Shown here piece after piece: positions 1 through 12,200 of a DNA stretch of 64,000 nt (positions within the stretch are counted from its first letter, which is position 1; every line of letters starts with the position of its first letter). The position numbers and the translations under genes are program-made. This stretch comes from Andrena cerasifolii. Its lineage: Eukaryota > Arthropoda > Insecta > Hymenoptera > Andrenidae. A model generated the notes under the pieces. It worked only from the letters and a program-made list of their open reading frames with translations, did no database searches and was not told where the DNA came from. The stretch covers positions 13,950,001 through 14,014,000 of the forward strand of contig NC_135121.1 of the NCBI RefSeq assembly GCF_050908995.1, written 5' to 3'.

Positions 1-178
1 TATATAAAATCGACTTCGCAGCTATTAAATAATGATTTAAATGTTTAAGGGTCCAGGGGCACCCTTTCCCGTTATCCGATCGAGCTGAAACTTTACACAG
101 ATTTTTGTTTAATTATTTGTAACTATTCTGGAGGGTGCTCCAAAGAAAATTCAAAAGTCGAAAATCGGAACCATCCTA
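1..178. repeat. hAT-like foldback MITE, family A, copy 1 (cut by window start)
   Basis: Near-identical to the right-hand arm of the complete copy at 8199-9188, sharing for example the stretch around TTATCCGATCGAGCT (76-90) and the end ATCCTA. Only one arm lies inside the window. No coding capacity is seen. The superfamily label rests on the 8-bp duplications seen at the other copies. Confidence 0.75.
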
Positions 179-547
179 GTGTGGACCCTAAATCTAAAAT
201 TGTAACTTCGGGTATTTATTAGTTTCCGAAATATTAATAAAAAGAATATTGTTAATTTTTCGGAGGGAAATTTTTTTGGACGTTGGTGCAGGCTCCCTAC
301 CCAGCCCTCCTGTCCCCCTTTTTTAATTTTTGAAATTTTCCAGCCTCAGTCTCATTTTTAGCACCGCCAAACTCGCATCGGTCCGCCACCATGCTTTACG
401 CGCCCGCCCTAATCTATCCCCAACCAATACTAACACCCGGGACAATTTGAAAAGTGGAATGCGTCGTGTCGGTATAAGTCAACAGAAATATTGTTAAGAG
501 AAGGCACCGTGGTAAAGAGATTTAAAAAAATCGGTAAGTTCTGTCCT
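179..547. other. No feature recognised
   Basis: AT-rich sequence followed by a pyrimidine-rich stretch. A strong splice-donor-like GTAAGT sits near 534, but the frame before it that would suit the kinesin has no ATG and runs into a stop, so no exon is called. Confidence 0.4.
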
Positions 548-796
548 TTATGCACAATCACCCCTGTATCTTTTGAACGCGTTAATTGCCGAAGCTAGAA
601 TTCTATATTTGGCGTCTTTCCACACTCCTCGAAATACCCACCAACTTTCATCTCGTTCGGCCACCGGTTCCTTTCGGAAGTACAGCCAATCGTGCAGTAC
701 TCGATAAAAAGGCGCCCAGATTCCGCGCGATGCTCGTATAAACTCGGTGTCCACGAACGAGGGAACGAACGGGTGATCGCATAGGCATAGGCCCAT
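548..796 (-). CDS. Possible small protein or terminal exon, unknown function
   Basis: Open frame of 82 codons from an ATG at 796; the same frame is open further upstream to about 880, so it could instead be a last exon. I do not recognise the product. What makes it look coding is the composition: mixed charged, aromatic and aliphatic residues, with segments such as YRVLHDWLYFRKEP and ESWWVFRGVWKDAKYR, rather than the Ser/Arg/Pro-rich translations typical of chance frames in this window. There are five tryptophans, and no membrane segment or signal peptide is evident. No clear splice acceptor or promoter was identified upstream. It could be a small single-exon gene, a final exon of a gene on the minus strand, or a relic of a retrocopy. 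Confidence is limited because only length and composition support it. Confidence 0.35.
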   Translation of the reverse strand: MGLCLCDHPFVPSFVDTEFIRASRGIWAPFYRVLHDWLYFRKEPVAERDESWWVFRGVWKDAKYRILASAINAFKRYRGDCA

Positions 797-856
797 AGTC
801 AATGCCGAGCGAAGGCACGCACGTGGGCGCTGTATCCTTATAAGGACGCTCGCCAC

Positions 857-3284
857 GAGATTCTTACTTCGTCGAACGTTACCTTATATTTTACCTGGTC
901 TTACGTCATTCACCAACAATTTCCCTCGCGATTCGTTTTCGCGTCCATCGCGTTGCCAAAGTTTTCACCAACGCTCGCTACTTTAAATTCCGCGCATACG
1001 TACAGTTGCGACTGACCACGGCGACGTTCCGCCGATCGAAGAGGTGCTTCTAAACGAGTATAGGACCGCTGTCTCTTGGCCGAGACAGTGGTTTAGGACA
1101 GTAGATTAGACAGTATTCTCAGCGTTACCTACCAGCTATTCTCGTTGCCACGAAAGATCGTCTGTTCGATCGTCGATGCGGCGAGAAGTTCGAAGGCGAC
1201 GCCGAAGTGATTTATTTACCTTTATTGGTTCGAATTCAATGGCGTTCGAGTTGCATTGTAATACTTGTAATGCGTAATTGACGCGTAGGAGTGCCGCGCC
1301 AAAACCGACGCGACGGTCGCGCAATCCGTCTTACGTTTTTTTCCACGCAACATGTAGGGGCGACGGGGGCAGGTTGTTACAAAGCAGTTTAAATTTCTGT
1401 CGCTTTAGCTAGCACTTCGACGATGAAGTGGCTGATGTGTTTCAAACATACACCGCTGTGTATGATGTTTTTTTGAAGTCTGCTCCGCGTTGCCACGTTA
1501 TTACAGGTTTTTGTGTTTTCGGTGCTAATGGTAACTTTCTTCTTTCCACTTCAATCTTTTCTACCGAACTGTCGGATCAATGTGCGTAAATTAATATTAC
1601 CACGTTTGAATCAGTGTTCCTTTAGCTACAGATTCGTATCAAGAACATAAGAATACACCAAACTGGCATGAACTTATAGCATTTTATACACAATGGTGTC
1701 AACCGGGGCAAGTTGTTGCGCAAGACACGTGGCATGTTGTTACATTGTATTTAGTAATTAATTTATTAATTTAACCCTTTAGTTACCACGGGCCACTGTA
1801 GTAGCTTCCTCCTAAATGATTTTTTGGGCATGGAACGCCACTATAGTGGCTTTCTGCTAAAGATTTTATTAAGAAGCTTTAAAAATGAAACTGATCACTG
1901 AAAAATAAAAAAGCATACAATAAAGAAAATTCAGACGAGAAATAAAACCACTGTAAATATTAGATAATGAAGAATGCAGTTTGCTTGCACTGTCTCTCTC
2001 CTTTTTCGGATTGAAAGAACACTTCACAAAGTGGATTCAGTGCACAGAGTAGAGTGTGGAGAAAGCGGGCACATGAGAAGTGTGTAAAAGCTAAAAATCA
2101 CTTTTATGTGTTCATTAATGAGACGTATGAAACTGACGATGATCATCACCTTTTTTAGTGCAATTGACTTCGGTAGTTTTTTTTTATTATTTTTAAAGCA
2201 GATTATTCATAACTTTTTCTTGTATATTTAGTGTAATAGATTCTTACCGTTAATAAATTTATTTTTGTCCAAGAAAATATAATTATATTACTCGTAATAA
2301 GCCTCTTTTCGTAGAAGTTAATCCTATAACAACTTGCCCCTACTCGGTGCACGTTGATACAACATGTCTCGACCTTCAAAATGTTTTTTTTCAAACTCAT
2401 GTTTTTCGTTTAATTACATGCGATAGGGGTCATCGGTGGAGGAAAGTACGCACTTCAAGTGGGAGTCATTAATAGTATCGAATATGGAATGCAAAGATTT
2501 AAAAAAAAAAACTGAAAAATGTCAAAACTAGTCCCCTAGATCTCCCCTATGGAGACACGAAGTCAACTTTAGCAATTTCTACAAGGTCAATTTTAAAATG
2601 CCCATATTTTTGACAATTAGACCATAAAGGGGAAGGATAGAACTATATTCTGTTGTTTTTTCAGATTTTTAAAATCGCGCCCGTTGTTAAAAAGCTGCAT
2701 TTCTTTAAAATAATTGCACAAAAATGGTTAAAAAAATTTGTTTCTGAAACTGAAATAATTTTTCCTTAAAACTTCAATGTCTTTCCTACAAATCGCCGTA
2801 AACCTCATCTCGATCCGTTTACTACTTCCATAGTTATAATTTATTGAAAAAAAGTTAGCACTTACCTCCAAACAGCTGTAAAATCGACATTTTTCAAAAT
2901 TGTCAAAAATCCTTCCCGACATGTTTATACATCCCTAAAGACTACAGCATATTCAAATTTCAGCCACATCCGAAACGTTGCTCCAAAAAGTGTCCGATTT
3001 CGCGTGGAACATCCCCTATGCAACCGTTTTCGATCATTCCGTTCTACTCGATCCAGGATTTGTACGACGCGATCGAGAGCACCCTTCTTTCTTTCACCCT
3101 GCCTCCGCTGGTTACGGACCCGTCTAGAACCGGATCCGTTTCCACCCTTGGAAATCTGTTACAAAGAAACGGTCGATCAGTGCGCGCACGCATGGGAAGC
3201 AGAATTGAAAACGGGCAGAACCGCATCGCTGCGTACGGTCTCGTCTCGTCGCGATTCAAACCGTGAAAATTACTTGTGTTTCAG
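857..3284. other. AT-rich, repeat-derived DNA upstream of kinesin exon
   Basis: No exon is supported. From about 1340 to 2990 the sequence is AT-rich and looks transposon-derived. A block near 1365 (GGGGGCAGGTTGTTAC) reappears inverted near 2330 (AACAACTTGCCCC), and related words occur in the family C elements. A piggyBac-like start (TTAACCCTTTAGTTACC, 1772-1788) is present without a matching right end. The kinesin's first coding exon, which in relatives encodes about 17 residues ending in a split glycine codon, was searched for here and not found. It is probably upstream of the window. Confidence 0.5.
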
Positions 3285-6200
3285 GTCGCGTCCACTCGGC
3301 TGTGGTTTCGGGCGTTAATTGGGAGCAGCGCACCGTCACCGTAGAATGGTTCGAGAGAGGAGAGACCAAAGGGAAAGAGGTAATCTCATTAAGAATAGCA
3401 ACTTATACTTGCCTCCCCGTGCTCGCAGCACCACCAAAACCCACGCCCTTGAGAAACCACCCTAAAGTTTGGCGCGCAATTTTCAGGTGGAGATCGACGC
3501 GATACTCGCCTTGAACCCCGAGCTGATGACGAATCAGAAAACGATGGGACCACCGGCTCAGATGAACAACCACGCGGTCATGTCCTCCAGAGCAAGGGTA
3601 CGTATCATTGGTTTCTGCTTTTCCCCTCGAGGCCGAACGAACGCGGATCAAACGGAAGTGGAGAGGAAAAGCTTGAACCGGTGAACCGTGTGAAACGGTC
3701 AAGGAAAAGACGGCCCGAAAATTCGGCCAGTTGGCCATTAGTCGATTGAGAATCCAGTTTCATCCGCTGATGGTTTGCACGTTCTCGTACGCGCGTGTAA
3801 TCGCTTCAATGCAAGGTACCTACTCGCGGGTCTTCCATCTAGTAGCCTCGTTCATCGTTCGTCGTTAACGACAGATTATCCAGTAACGGTCCCAGGATCG
3901 TTACGATCTTCTTCGTTACCCATGCCCTGCCACACCCGTCCGCTCTTTCGGCGTGCTACGTGAACTGGCTCCGTGAAATTGAAGCTCTGCCCACCCTGGA
4001 CTATTGAATTTAGACTGACCGGAGCAGCTACAACCGCGCTGCAATCTCTCCTCCTCGGCGTGTCGGAACGCCCAGCCCGATGCTACGCCGAAAGAGCAAC
4101 GAGCATCAACGTCGCTCCGTAGTCGCCGCTACTAACACGATAACATATTTTTTCCTCCATGGACGCTGCTCATTATCACGGACTTGGGTCGACGATGGAT
4201 CATCAACGACCTCCGGATCCCGTCCAAAACTGCTCGAATCCCAATACGACCTCGCATCGTCGTCTCATCGTCGCGCATCTTCGCATTGTCTACCGACGTC
4301 ACGTTCCCGGCGATTCCCGGCGATCCCCTGCTCGCCGATCCCCTCGTCGCGCGACCTGCCGCGATTCAATTACTCTTCGCGAGGCAATCTTTCGCTCGAC
4401 AATCAACCGAACCGAACCGAATCGAATCGGGAAATGCCTATCGGCGAGTATAGGACTCTTCGGGCGAAGAGGATGAGGGGGTAGACGAGTCGGAAAACCA
4501 AGAGGAGGGCTCCCTTGGACGGCACAGCGTTCACGCCGCAAGAAACGGCCTTGCATCCTCAACGCTTCCTGTACGAGTCATATCTGCTGTTTCGGTAAAA
4601 GCGGATCCCATCTTCCGTCGTATTCTCTTCTCCTCCTCACTCTCCGTCCCGTATTCTCTATAGTGTATGGTGCCTATCCGAGATATAGTGGCTTAGGTGT
4701 GCAGTACCTCGGCGGGGTCTTACACGACACCCTGCTGGGTACTGGCCGCTAAACGTGCCCGCTACTACCTCTTGCAGGACTGCATTTAGAGAAAACCAGG
4801 ACGAAACCGAGCCCTAACAGAAAATAAAACAGAAATTGGAGATACGGTTTATCATTATTAAAAGACGTCCATTAAGCTTTGCTACTGGCTATTAAAAATT
4901 GTCTCATATTAAATACAAATACATTTTGGTAAGGTATATGTACTGCATTAGAACAGTAGGGGAAGGTGAGGCAAGACAGGGTAGTCAAGGTTTGATGATG
5001 AATAAAACACAGATTTTCATAATCAACTAATCAATTTTATGTCTGAAGCATTCTTTGGTTATAAGTCTTTCAGTTGAACTGTGAATCAACCTAAGTTTTA
5101 CAGGTTTCAATGGAATAAATACAAAAATTCAGAAAAAGTCGTTTCTCCCATTTTTTATCTGTTTATGTAATAATGGTAATATTTTTGTATCTCTGTACAC
5201 TAAAGGGTTTCCCGTCAATAATAATAATAATAATAATACAGTCCTGTAAGAGGTAGTAGGGGGCACGTTTAGCGGCCAGTACCCAGCAGGGTGTCGGTTA
5301 AGACCCCGCCGAGGGACTTCACACCTAAGTCGCACTGTATCTCGGATAGGTACTATAACTCCTTCCCCGAGGATCCAAACCGCTCGGCCGCGAATCTCGA
5401 AGCTCCTGCCACGCGAACGGAATCGCCACCCGGGTTACTCTCCAAATCTCCGTACGCGCTGCAATCCTCGGGATTCTTCCCAGAACCTCCCCTCCTCCGC
5501 TCGTTCTGTCCCCGACCGTCGCGTCGGTGGCTCTCTCACCATCACTGCACGGCACTTATCATTTCTCACAGCTTGCGCACGTTGCTCGTACCGTAGCCTA
5601 CCCTCCTTGCCGCGCGTTCTCCACCCCGTAACAGGCACGTTGCTTTCGAGCCTCGGTCGCCCACCGTTTACGCACAACGTTTACGACACTACGTTGCGTC
5701 TTCTTCCAAAAAGGCGGGATGCGAAACGATCTCGTTGGTCGTTCGCCAACCATTCCGCCTCGTTTCTTTAAGCAACGTAGTTCCGAACGATGTATCATAC
5801 ACTCGGCTTTCAACGAACAAACATGATCTACCTACTTTACATTTATCGAGTACTCTCGGATTCTATAGTACATAGGTACATACGCTAAGCTTCGCTACAC
5901 GAATAATTGAAATTGCATTTCTTTTTTTTCCTTTTGTTATCGATGACGTTACGATATGTTTCCTTTGTTTGTTTCTTTGCAGCATTCTACGAAGCCGTCG
6001 ATTCCAGTAAAAGGTATGTCGTGTGCAACTGAAAGCCTCCCACTCGCAAAATTCATCTAGAGGCTTGAGAGCGCGAATGTCGTCGCCGGCGGTAGAACTG
6101 GTCGCGAATCTGTTTTCGCGGCGGCTTTCCGGCGAGATAGCCCGCGGCCCAGGCGAGCCAAAGTACCGCGGGCCGGTCTGCTGTCCCCCGTAGCTTATTG

Positions 6201-9200
6201 CGTCCGCGATATCGTATCGCGTCGCGTCGCGTGGGCTGTAGATGCGCGTACGTGGACGCCAAGTAGAATCGATTCACCGGGCGAGCCGCGAGGCTATTAC
6301 GAGCATGTGCCGTTACTACGCGATGGTCGCGTGAGCGTGTAGGAAAAGTGTCGTGTACCGGTGCGACGGCTATCGGTAGGAGGAACACTGTTCGTTCTGG
6401 TCGCTATCGACGTTCCTGCGCTAGGTGCAATAGCGCAAGGGCGTAAGGGCAAGGACCCCCCGACCAGTCGGCGGACAGTGCCGCGAATGCATATAGGAGT
6501 AGGTACGTAGGACAGGCGAATCGCGAGGTCTACACCAACCAGGCCACGCTCCGCTGCTGCCACACTCTGTCCAGCGTATTTTCGATCTTCGTAATCCTCC
6601 CTTCGGTCCAGTTTACTTATCTCGGCGTCGCGCGAAATCGGTCGAAAGTGGTGCCGCGTCGCATCGCGTGCCCGTGCTTCTTTTCCGTGATGAGGTTCGA
6701 CCCGTTGGCCTACTGTTTCGGAAGGAAGAATAGGATAAACGACGGCGACGACAGGAGCATCGACGACGTACGAGCTCTGTCCGAAGAAATCGAACACGGT
6801 AACGAAGCGATTCCTTTTGAGAATCGCCCCGCGGCCGGGGTGCGATCGCGAAACGAATCGTCTTCGCGCGAATGTCGCGCGCTCCGTTAACTCGGCCCGC
6901 CGGCAGAGATTCGTCCCATCACTCGAATCCTCTAAACATCTCGCGACTGATGTGTCGTTTGCAGCGGGCTCCAACAGGCAATTGCCGCGGCAAACAACGG
7001 GTCGCCCGACCAACATAATGCCATCCGCTACATCTGTCAACGGGCACGGTGACTCCGTGACCGGATTAACGAGCCGGCGAGAGCTTGAGAACATACCGCC
7101 CACGCCGACCACCACGTCGATCCCCTTCAACATGACCGCAGCTGTTCAGGCCAAGCAGAAGCAGCAACAACAGCAGCAACAACACCAGCAGCTGCAGTCG
7201 CAGCAGCAGCTGCAGTCTCAGCAGCAGCAACAGCAGCAGCAGGCTCAAGTGGAGAACGGCCGAGGGAGGCGATCAAACGTGGTGAAAGAGGTCGAAAGGC
7301 TGAAGAAGAACAGGGAAGAGAGGAGGCAGAGGCAAGCGGAACGGAAAGAGGAGAAGGAAGCTCTTATGAATCTAGATCCAGGCAATCCGAATTGGGAGTT
7401 TCTTGCGATGATAAGGTCAGTCGGACGGTTGTCCGATACGTTTCTCCGCGTCCTTTACGCCTCTCTCTCTCTCTCTCTCCCCCTTTTGTCCTCTCATTCA
7501 GTGTCGTCTGTCTGTTGGTCGGTCCTCTTGCATAGTAGCATTCCGTATTGATAAGCAAATTAAGTACCTAACCACGCAACGTTCTCATTCGCAGAGAGTA
7601 CCAGAACAGCATAGAGTTCAGGCCATTGCGAGAAACGGACGTCGTGGAGGACCATCAGATAACCGTGTGCGTGAGAAAACGTCCGCTGAACAAGAAAGAG
7701 AACACGCGCAAAGAGGTGGACGTGATCAGTGTGCCCAGCAAGGACCAGATGGTGGTTCACGAGCCAAAGGCAAAGGTCGATCTGACCAAATATTTGGAGA
7801 ACCAAATCTTCCGTTTCGATTACGCGTTCGACGAAAGCTGCACCAACGAGATCGTTTACAAGTACACCGCGAAACCGTTGGTGCACACCATCTTCGAAGG
7901 TGGTATGGCCACGTGTTTCGCGTACGGCCAGACCGGGAGCGGGAAAACGCACACCATGGGCGGTGACTTTAACGGAAAGACGCAAGACTGTAAGAAGGGC
8001 ATATACGCCATGGTCGCCAAAGACGTGTTCAAATGTCTCAAGTTGGCCAAGTATCGCCCGTTGAATCTAGTTATTTCCGCCAGCTTCTTCGAAATATACT
8101 CCGGCAAGGTATTCGATCTGCTGGCGGACAAAGAGAAGCTCAGAGTCTTGGAAGACGGCAAGCAACAGGTATGGATAAGTTTCGTGTAGTCTGTACATTA
8201 GGGTGGCTCTTATTAACTCTTGGTTAATAATTTTTTTCAAGACTTTCTTCGAGGCACCATCCAGAATAGTTTGAAATAATTAAAAAAAAATCCGTGTAAA
8301 GTTTGTGCTCGATCGGATAACGGGAAAGGGTGCTCCTGGGCCCTTAAACATTGAAATCGTTACTTAACAGCTGCGAAGTCGATTTTATATAATATCCTCC
8401 GAGTTATTGATTAAATAAAAAAATATGTCAAACAAAAGTTGTAGATCCGGACAAGGAGGGTCTTTTATTTTGTATTACTTTTTCTCGTGCGACAAACGGT
8501 TTTCGAAAAAAGTCCGAAAAACTAAAAAAAAACTTTTTTTCCCTCAAATTTTTTAAGTTTGAATGCTTCTAGAACACTTCTTATTTATGAAGGCGAACAA
8601 AAAAATTGAATTTTTATTTTCGGGGACTACTTTTTAAACATTTAAGGGGGGAGGCATATACCAAAATATGCGAAAAAGATTAAAAAAAAATCTTATTTTC
8701 AGTAGTTGATATGTCATGAATGTTTCCTAAAAAATTGGGACCGAAAATTGCAAAAATATCGAATATATAGACTATATCTCCTCGAAAATAATAATTCCAT
8801 TTTTTTTGCTTGCCTTCATAAATAAAAAGTGTTCCAGAAGCATTTAAACTTTCAAAATTTGAGAAAATTTTTTTTTTAGTTTTTCGGACTTTTTTCGAAA
8901 CCCGTTTGTCGCACGAGAAAAAGTAATAGAGCATAAAAGATGCTCCTTGTCCGGATCTACAACTTTTGTTTGACATATTTTTTTATTTAATTAATAACTT
9001 GAAGGATATTATATAAAATCGACTTTGCGAGCTGTTAAATAATGATTTAAATGTTTAAGGGCCCAAGAGCACCCTTTCCCGTTATCCGATCGAGCTCAAA
9101 CTTTACAGGGATTTTTTTTTAATTATTTGGAACTATTCTGGAGGGTGCCCCGCGGAAAATTCAAAAGTCGAAAATGAGTGCCACCCTACTGTGCATCTCC

Positions 9201-12200
9201 CGTTACGTCTTCTTTATTCTCGTAAATTCTGCTAGGTGCAAATTGTCGGTCTCACGGAGAAAGTCGTGGAAACTTGCGACGAAGTGCTGAAGCTTATACA
9301 GCATGGGAACAGCGCGAGGACCAGCGGACAAACCAGCGCCAACTCCAACTCTTCGCGATCGCACGCGGTGTTTCAGATCATTGCACGAACACCGGGCACG
9401 CACAAGGTCCACGGCAAATTCTCTCTTATCGATCTGGCCGGCAATGAAAGAGGGGCCGATACGTCCTCCGCCAACAGGCAAACCCGTGAGTTTTCTCTTC
9501 CCTTTCTAATCGTGATCGTGGTCGTAATCGTGAAACACGGGTACGTGAATTGTTCGCAGGAATGGAAGGCGCCGAGATCAATAAATCGCTACTAGCTTTG
9601 AAAGAGTGCATCCGCGCGCTGAGCCGCAAGGGCACGCATCTACCGTTCAGAGCGAGCAAGTTGACGCAAGTGCTGAGGGACAGCTTCATCGGCGAGAAAT
9701 CCAAGACTTGCATGGTAAGCGATTTCCGCCGCGTTTCCCAACCTAAACGTCTCGAGCCAATCGCGTAAAGCCGTCCTCCTCCTTTCTTCGCAGATAGCTA
9801 TGATCAGTCCAGGGATGAGTTCTTGCGAACATTCCTTGAACACTCTTAGATACGCCGATCGAGTGAAGGAGCTAGCCGCTAACGATCCAACGGAAGTGAA
9901 AGCTTCGCCGACGGACGACGAACGATCTTTGAAGATCGAGGAGCAGTCGAACAACAGCGTTCTGTCCGACAGCGATTTAGCGCAACTTCGATCGCTCAAC
10001 GTGAGTTGATCCGCTTCACCCCGTTGCTTTACTCTTTCCATTTCTCTCTACATACGTACACATGTTATCCCCTTTCTTTCTTTCTCTCTTTCTTCCTTAG
10101 GAAGGCGAGATTTCGCAAGATCTGTATACCTTTCACGAGGCAGTATCCGCGTTGCAAATGCTGGAGGAGGAAGTTTTGGACGCGCACAAAGTAGTCATGG
10201 AAAGTACAACCAGATTTCTCAATGACACGCACAGCGTGTTCAGCGCGACCCACGAAGTAGACTATGACCAAGAAGGTAAGATCATTCGATACATTCTCTC
10301 TCTCTCGATAATTACAATGTTTCGCCGCACGTAGCCGTATAAATGGTCGCTTTCTTTCGTTTTTTTTAATCGATTCTTCTTCCTATTTCGTGGATGTTGC
10401 GACTCGAACGTATGCAGACATGTATCTCTGTTACTCCGATGAAATCTTTTAACGTTTTCTGCACGCACGCGTAACTGCTCCTCTGTCGCGTGTATCTCGA
10501 GGCAAAACGAAGTGGATCTGTTGGCTTTGTATCAGTTTTACTGCATCTCGCATGCCTTTGCACGAATGTGTATGTACATATACATATCTACCTCGAGCTG
10601 GTCGATCTCTCATTTTCTCGATCTCTGCCAACGGACGCGGGCGCGGTGTGCGAATTACGCGAACACGCGACACACGTGACGGATAAGTCGACCAGAAACG
10701 TTTGGGGATGGGGAAGCAACACGATAACGCGAGGAGGAGAAACCTAGCTCTGAAGCATCATTGTGTATGAAATTTTGCAACAGATTCGCGCGATAACGAT
10801 AAGGCATATGCGAGCTGCACATTAAAACGGAACCCAAACCTGATAGACGACAGGACGACAACAACGCCGACTCTGAATGTGTCGGAGGCAATGAGCGACG
10901 CCTCGATCGGTTCGGCCAGTGACGTGGATTCCGATCCGAATCGAACCGATGACACGTCCACAAAGGATTCGATAAAATCCCCTTGGAAGGACGAGATGGA
11001 ATCAGAGAGTAACGTCGTTTCGTACGACACCGGCTGCGAACCGAAGGTTGACTGGGAGGCGGACTGGCCGGGAAACTCTTGGAGCGAAAACATTTCAACG
11101 AGAGGAAAGCACCCGTGGAGAACCGACGGTGCTGAACGACTTAAACGGTTCTCCGCTCGCAGAATGAAATCGCTGAAATATCATTGGTCCGGCACCTTTA
11201 ACGACCGCTTGAGAAAATATTCACGTTTCGGTGGCAAAGCAGCCGACGACAAAACGTCCCGATGGTCCTTGGACAACGACAGTTTCAACCGTCAGGAAAT
11301 CATCGGTGATGCGATTTATAATTACAACTTGAAAGTGTTCGACGACGAGAAAACCACGAAGAAAACCAAGCTCTTCGGCTGCGACAAATTCGTTCTCGAG
11401 GACGACACAAGCAACGCAACCAACGACGAGGAGATGGAATGTTGTTACGATAGTCGATCGCCTGTCGGCCGGTATAACGCCGAGGCGAACTTATCGCAGG
11501 AAAATATGAATTTTCCTGGACGAGACGACTGTGAACGAATCGTGAGGCGCCACGAGAATTTGCGAAGCAGGACGTTTCTCCGAGACGACCGAGGCACGAA
11601 CAAACTTGCAGAGGACGCGGACGGTGCGAACGCGTCAGTGCGATCCTTGCCCTCGAAAGATCCACCCCTCGTTTCCGACTGCCGCGAAACCTTAGAAACG
11701 CTGCCGCCCAATCTGTACGCTCGTGAACGATGGATCGACAAGCTGCCTACGTCCAGATGCTGGAACGTTTTGCTATCACTCTTCAAACACTTCGTTCTCT
11801 TCTCGTTTTTACCTAGCGTGTACGTTGCCATTTTTATGTACGTCAGGAGAACGCAAGAGCAATGAATCGAAGGCAAGCCTCTTGTCATTTCGGTTATCGG
11901 GTTTCGCGGTCGCGGTCCGATCGTTACGTTACGTTATTGCCTCACGGTTTCTTCACGAATCGCCCACATTCCACGTTCTGTCGCATTTTAACGTTGCACC
12001 AAGCAACCATTCTAGTACTCAATGTTTTATACTGTTGTATCAATAGTGACAGACTTGTTAAGTTTTATAAGCTTTTAGTTCTAGCCTGTACATTAGTTAT
12101 TAAACTGTTAAAATCAGCATTCTTACTACGTGCCTTCTCAGCCGCACCTATACCGAGGGCGCACGTCAGGGAACGCGTCCGATGCACGTTGCAACGAACG

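Noticed and set aside
450..540. Kinesin first coding exon ending at a GTAAGT donor near 534
   Set aside because: The frame of correct phase ends in a plausible KRFKKI-G, but it lacks an ATG, meets a stop upstream, and does not resemble the family start (an IxR-DG type end).
6297..7133. 278-codon open frame, minus strand
   Set aside because: Overlaps a kinesin intron and the antisense of a kinesin exon; no motif. An antisense shadow in GC-rich DNA.
8680..8976. 98-codon open frame, minus strand
   Set aside because: Lies fully inside the family A MITE and is a by-product of AT-rich inverted arms, not a transposase.
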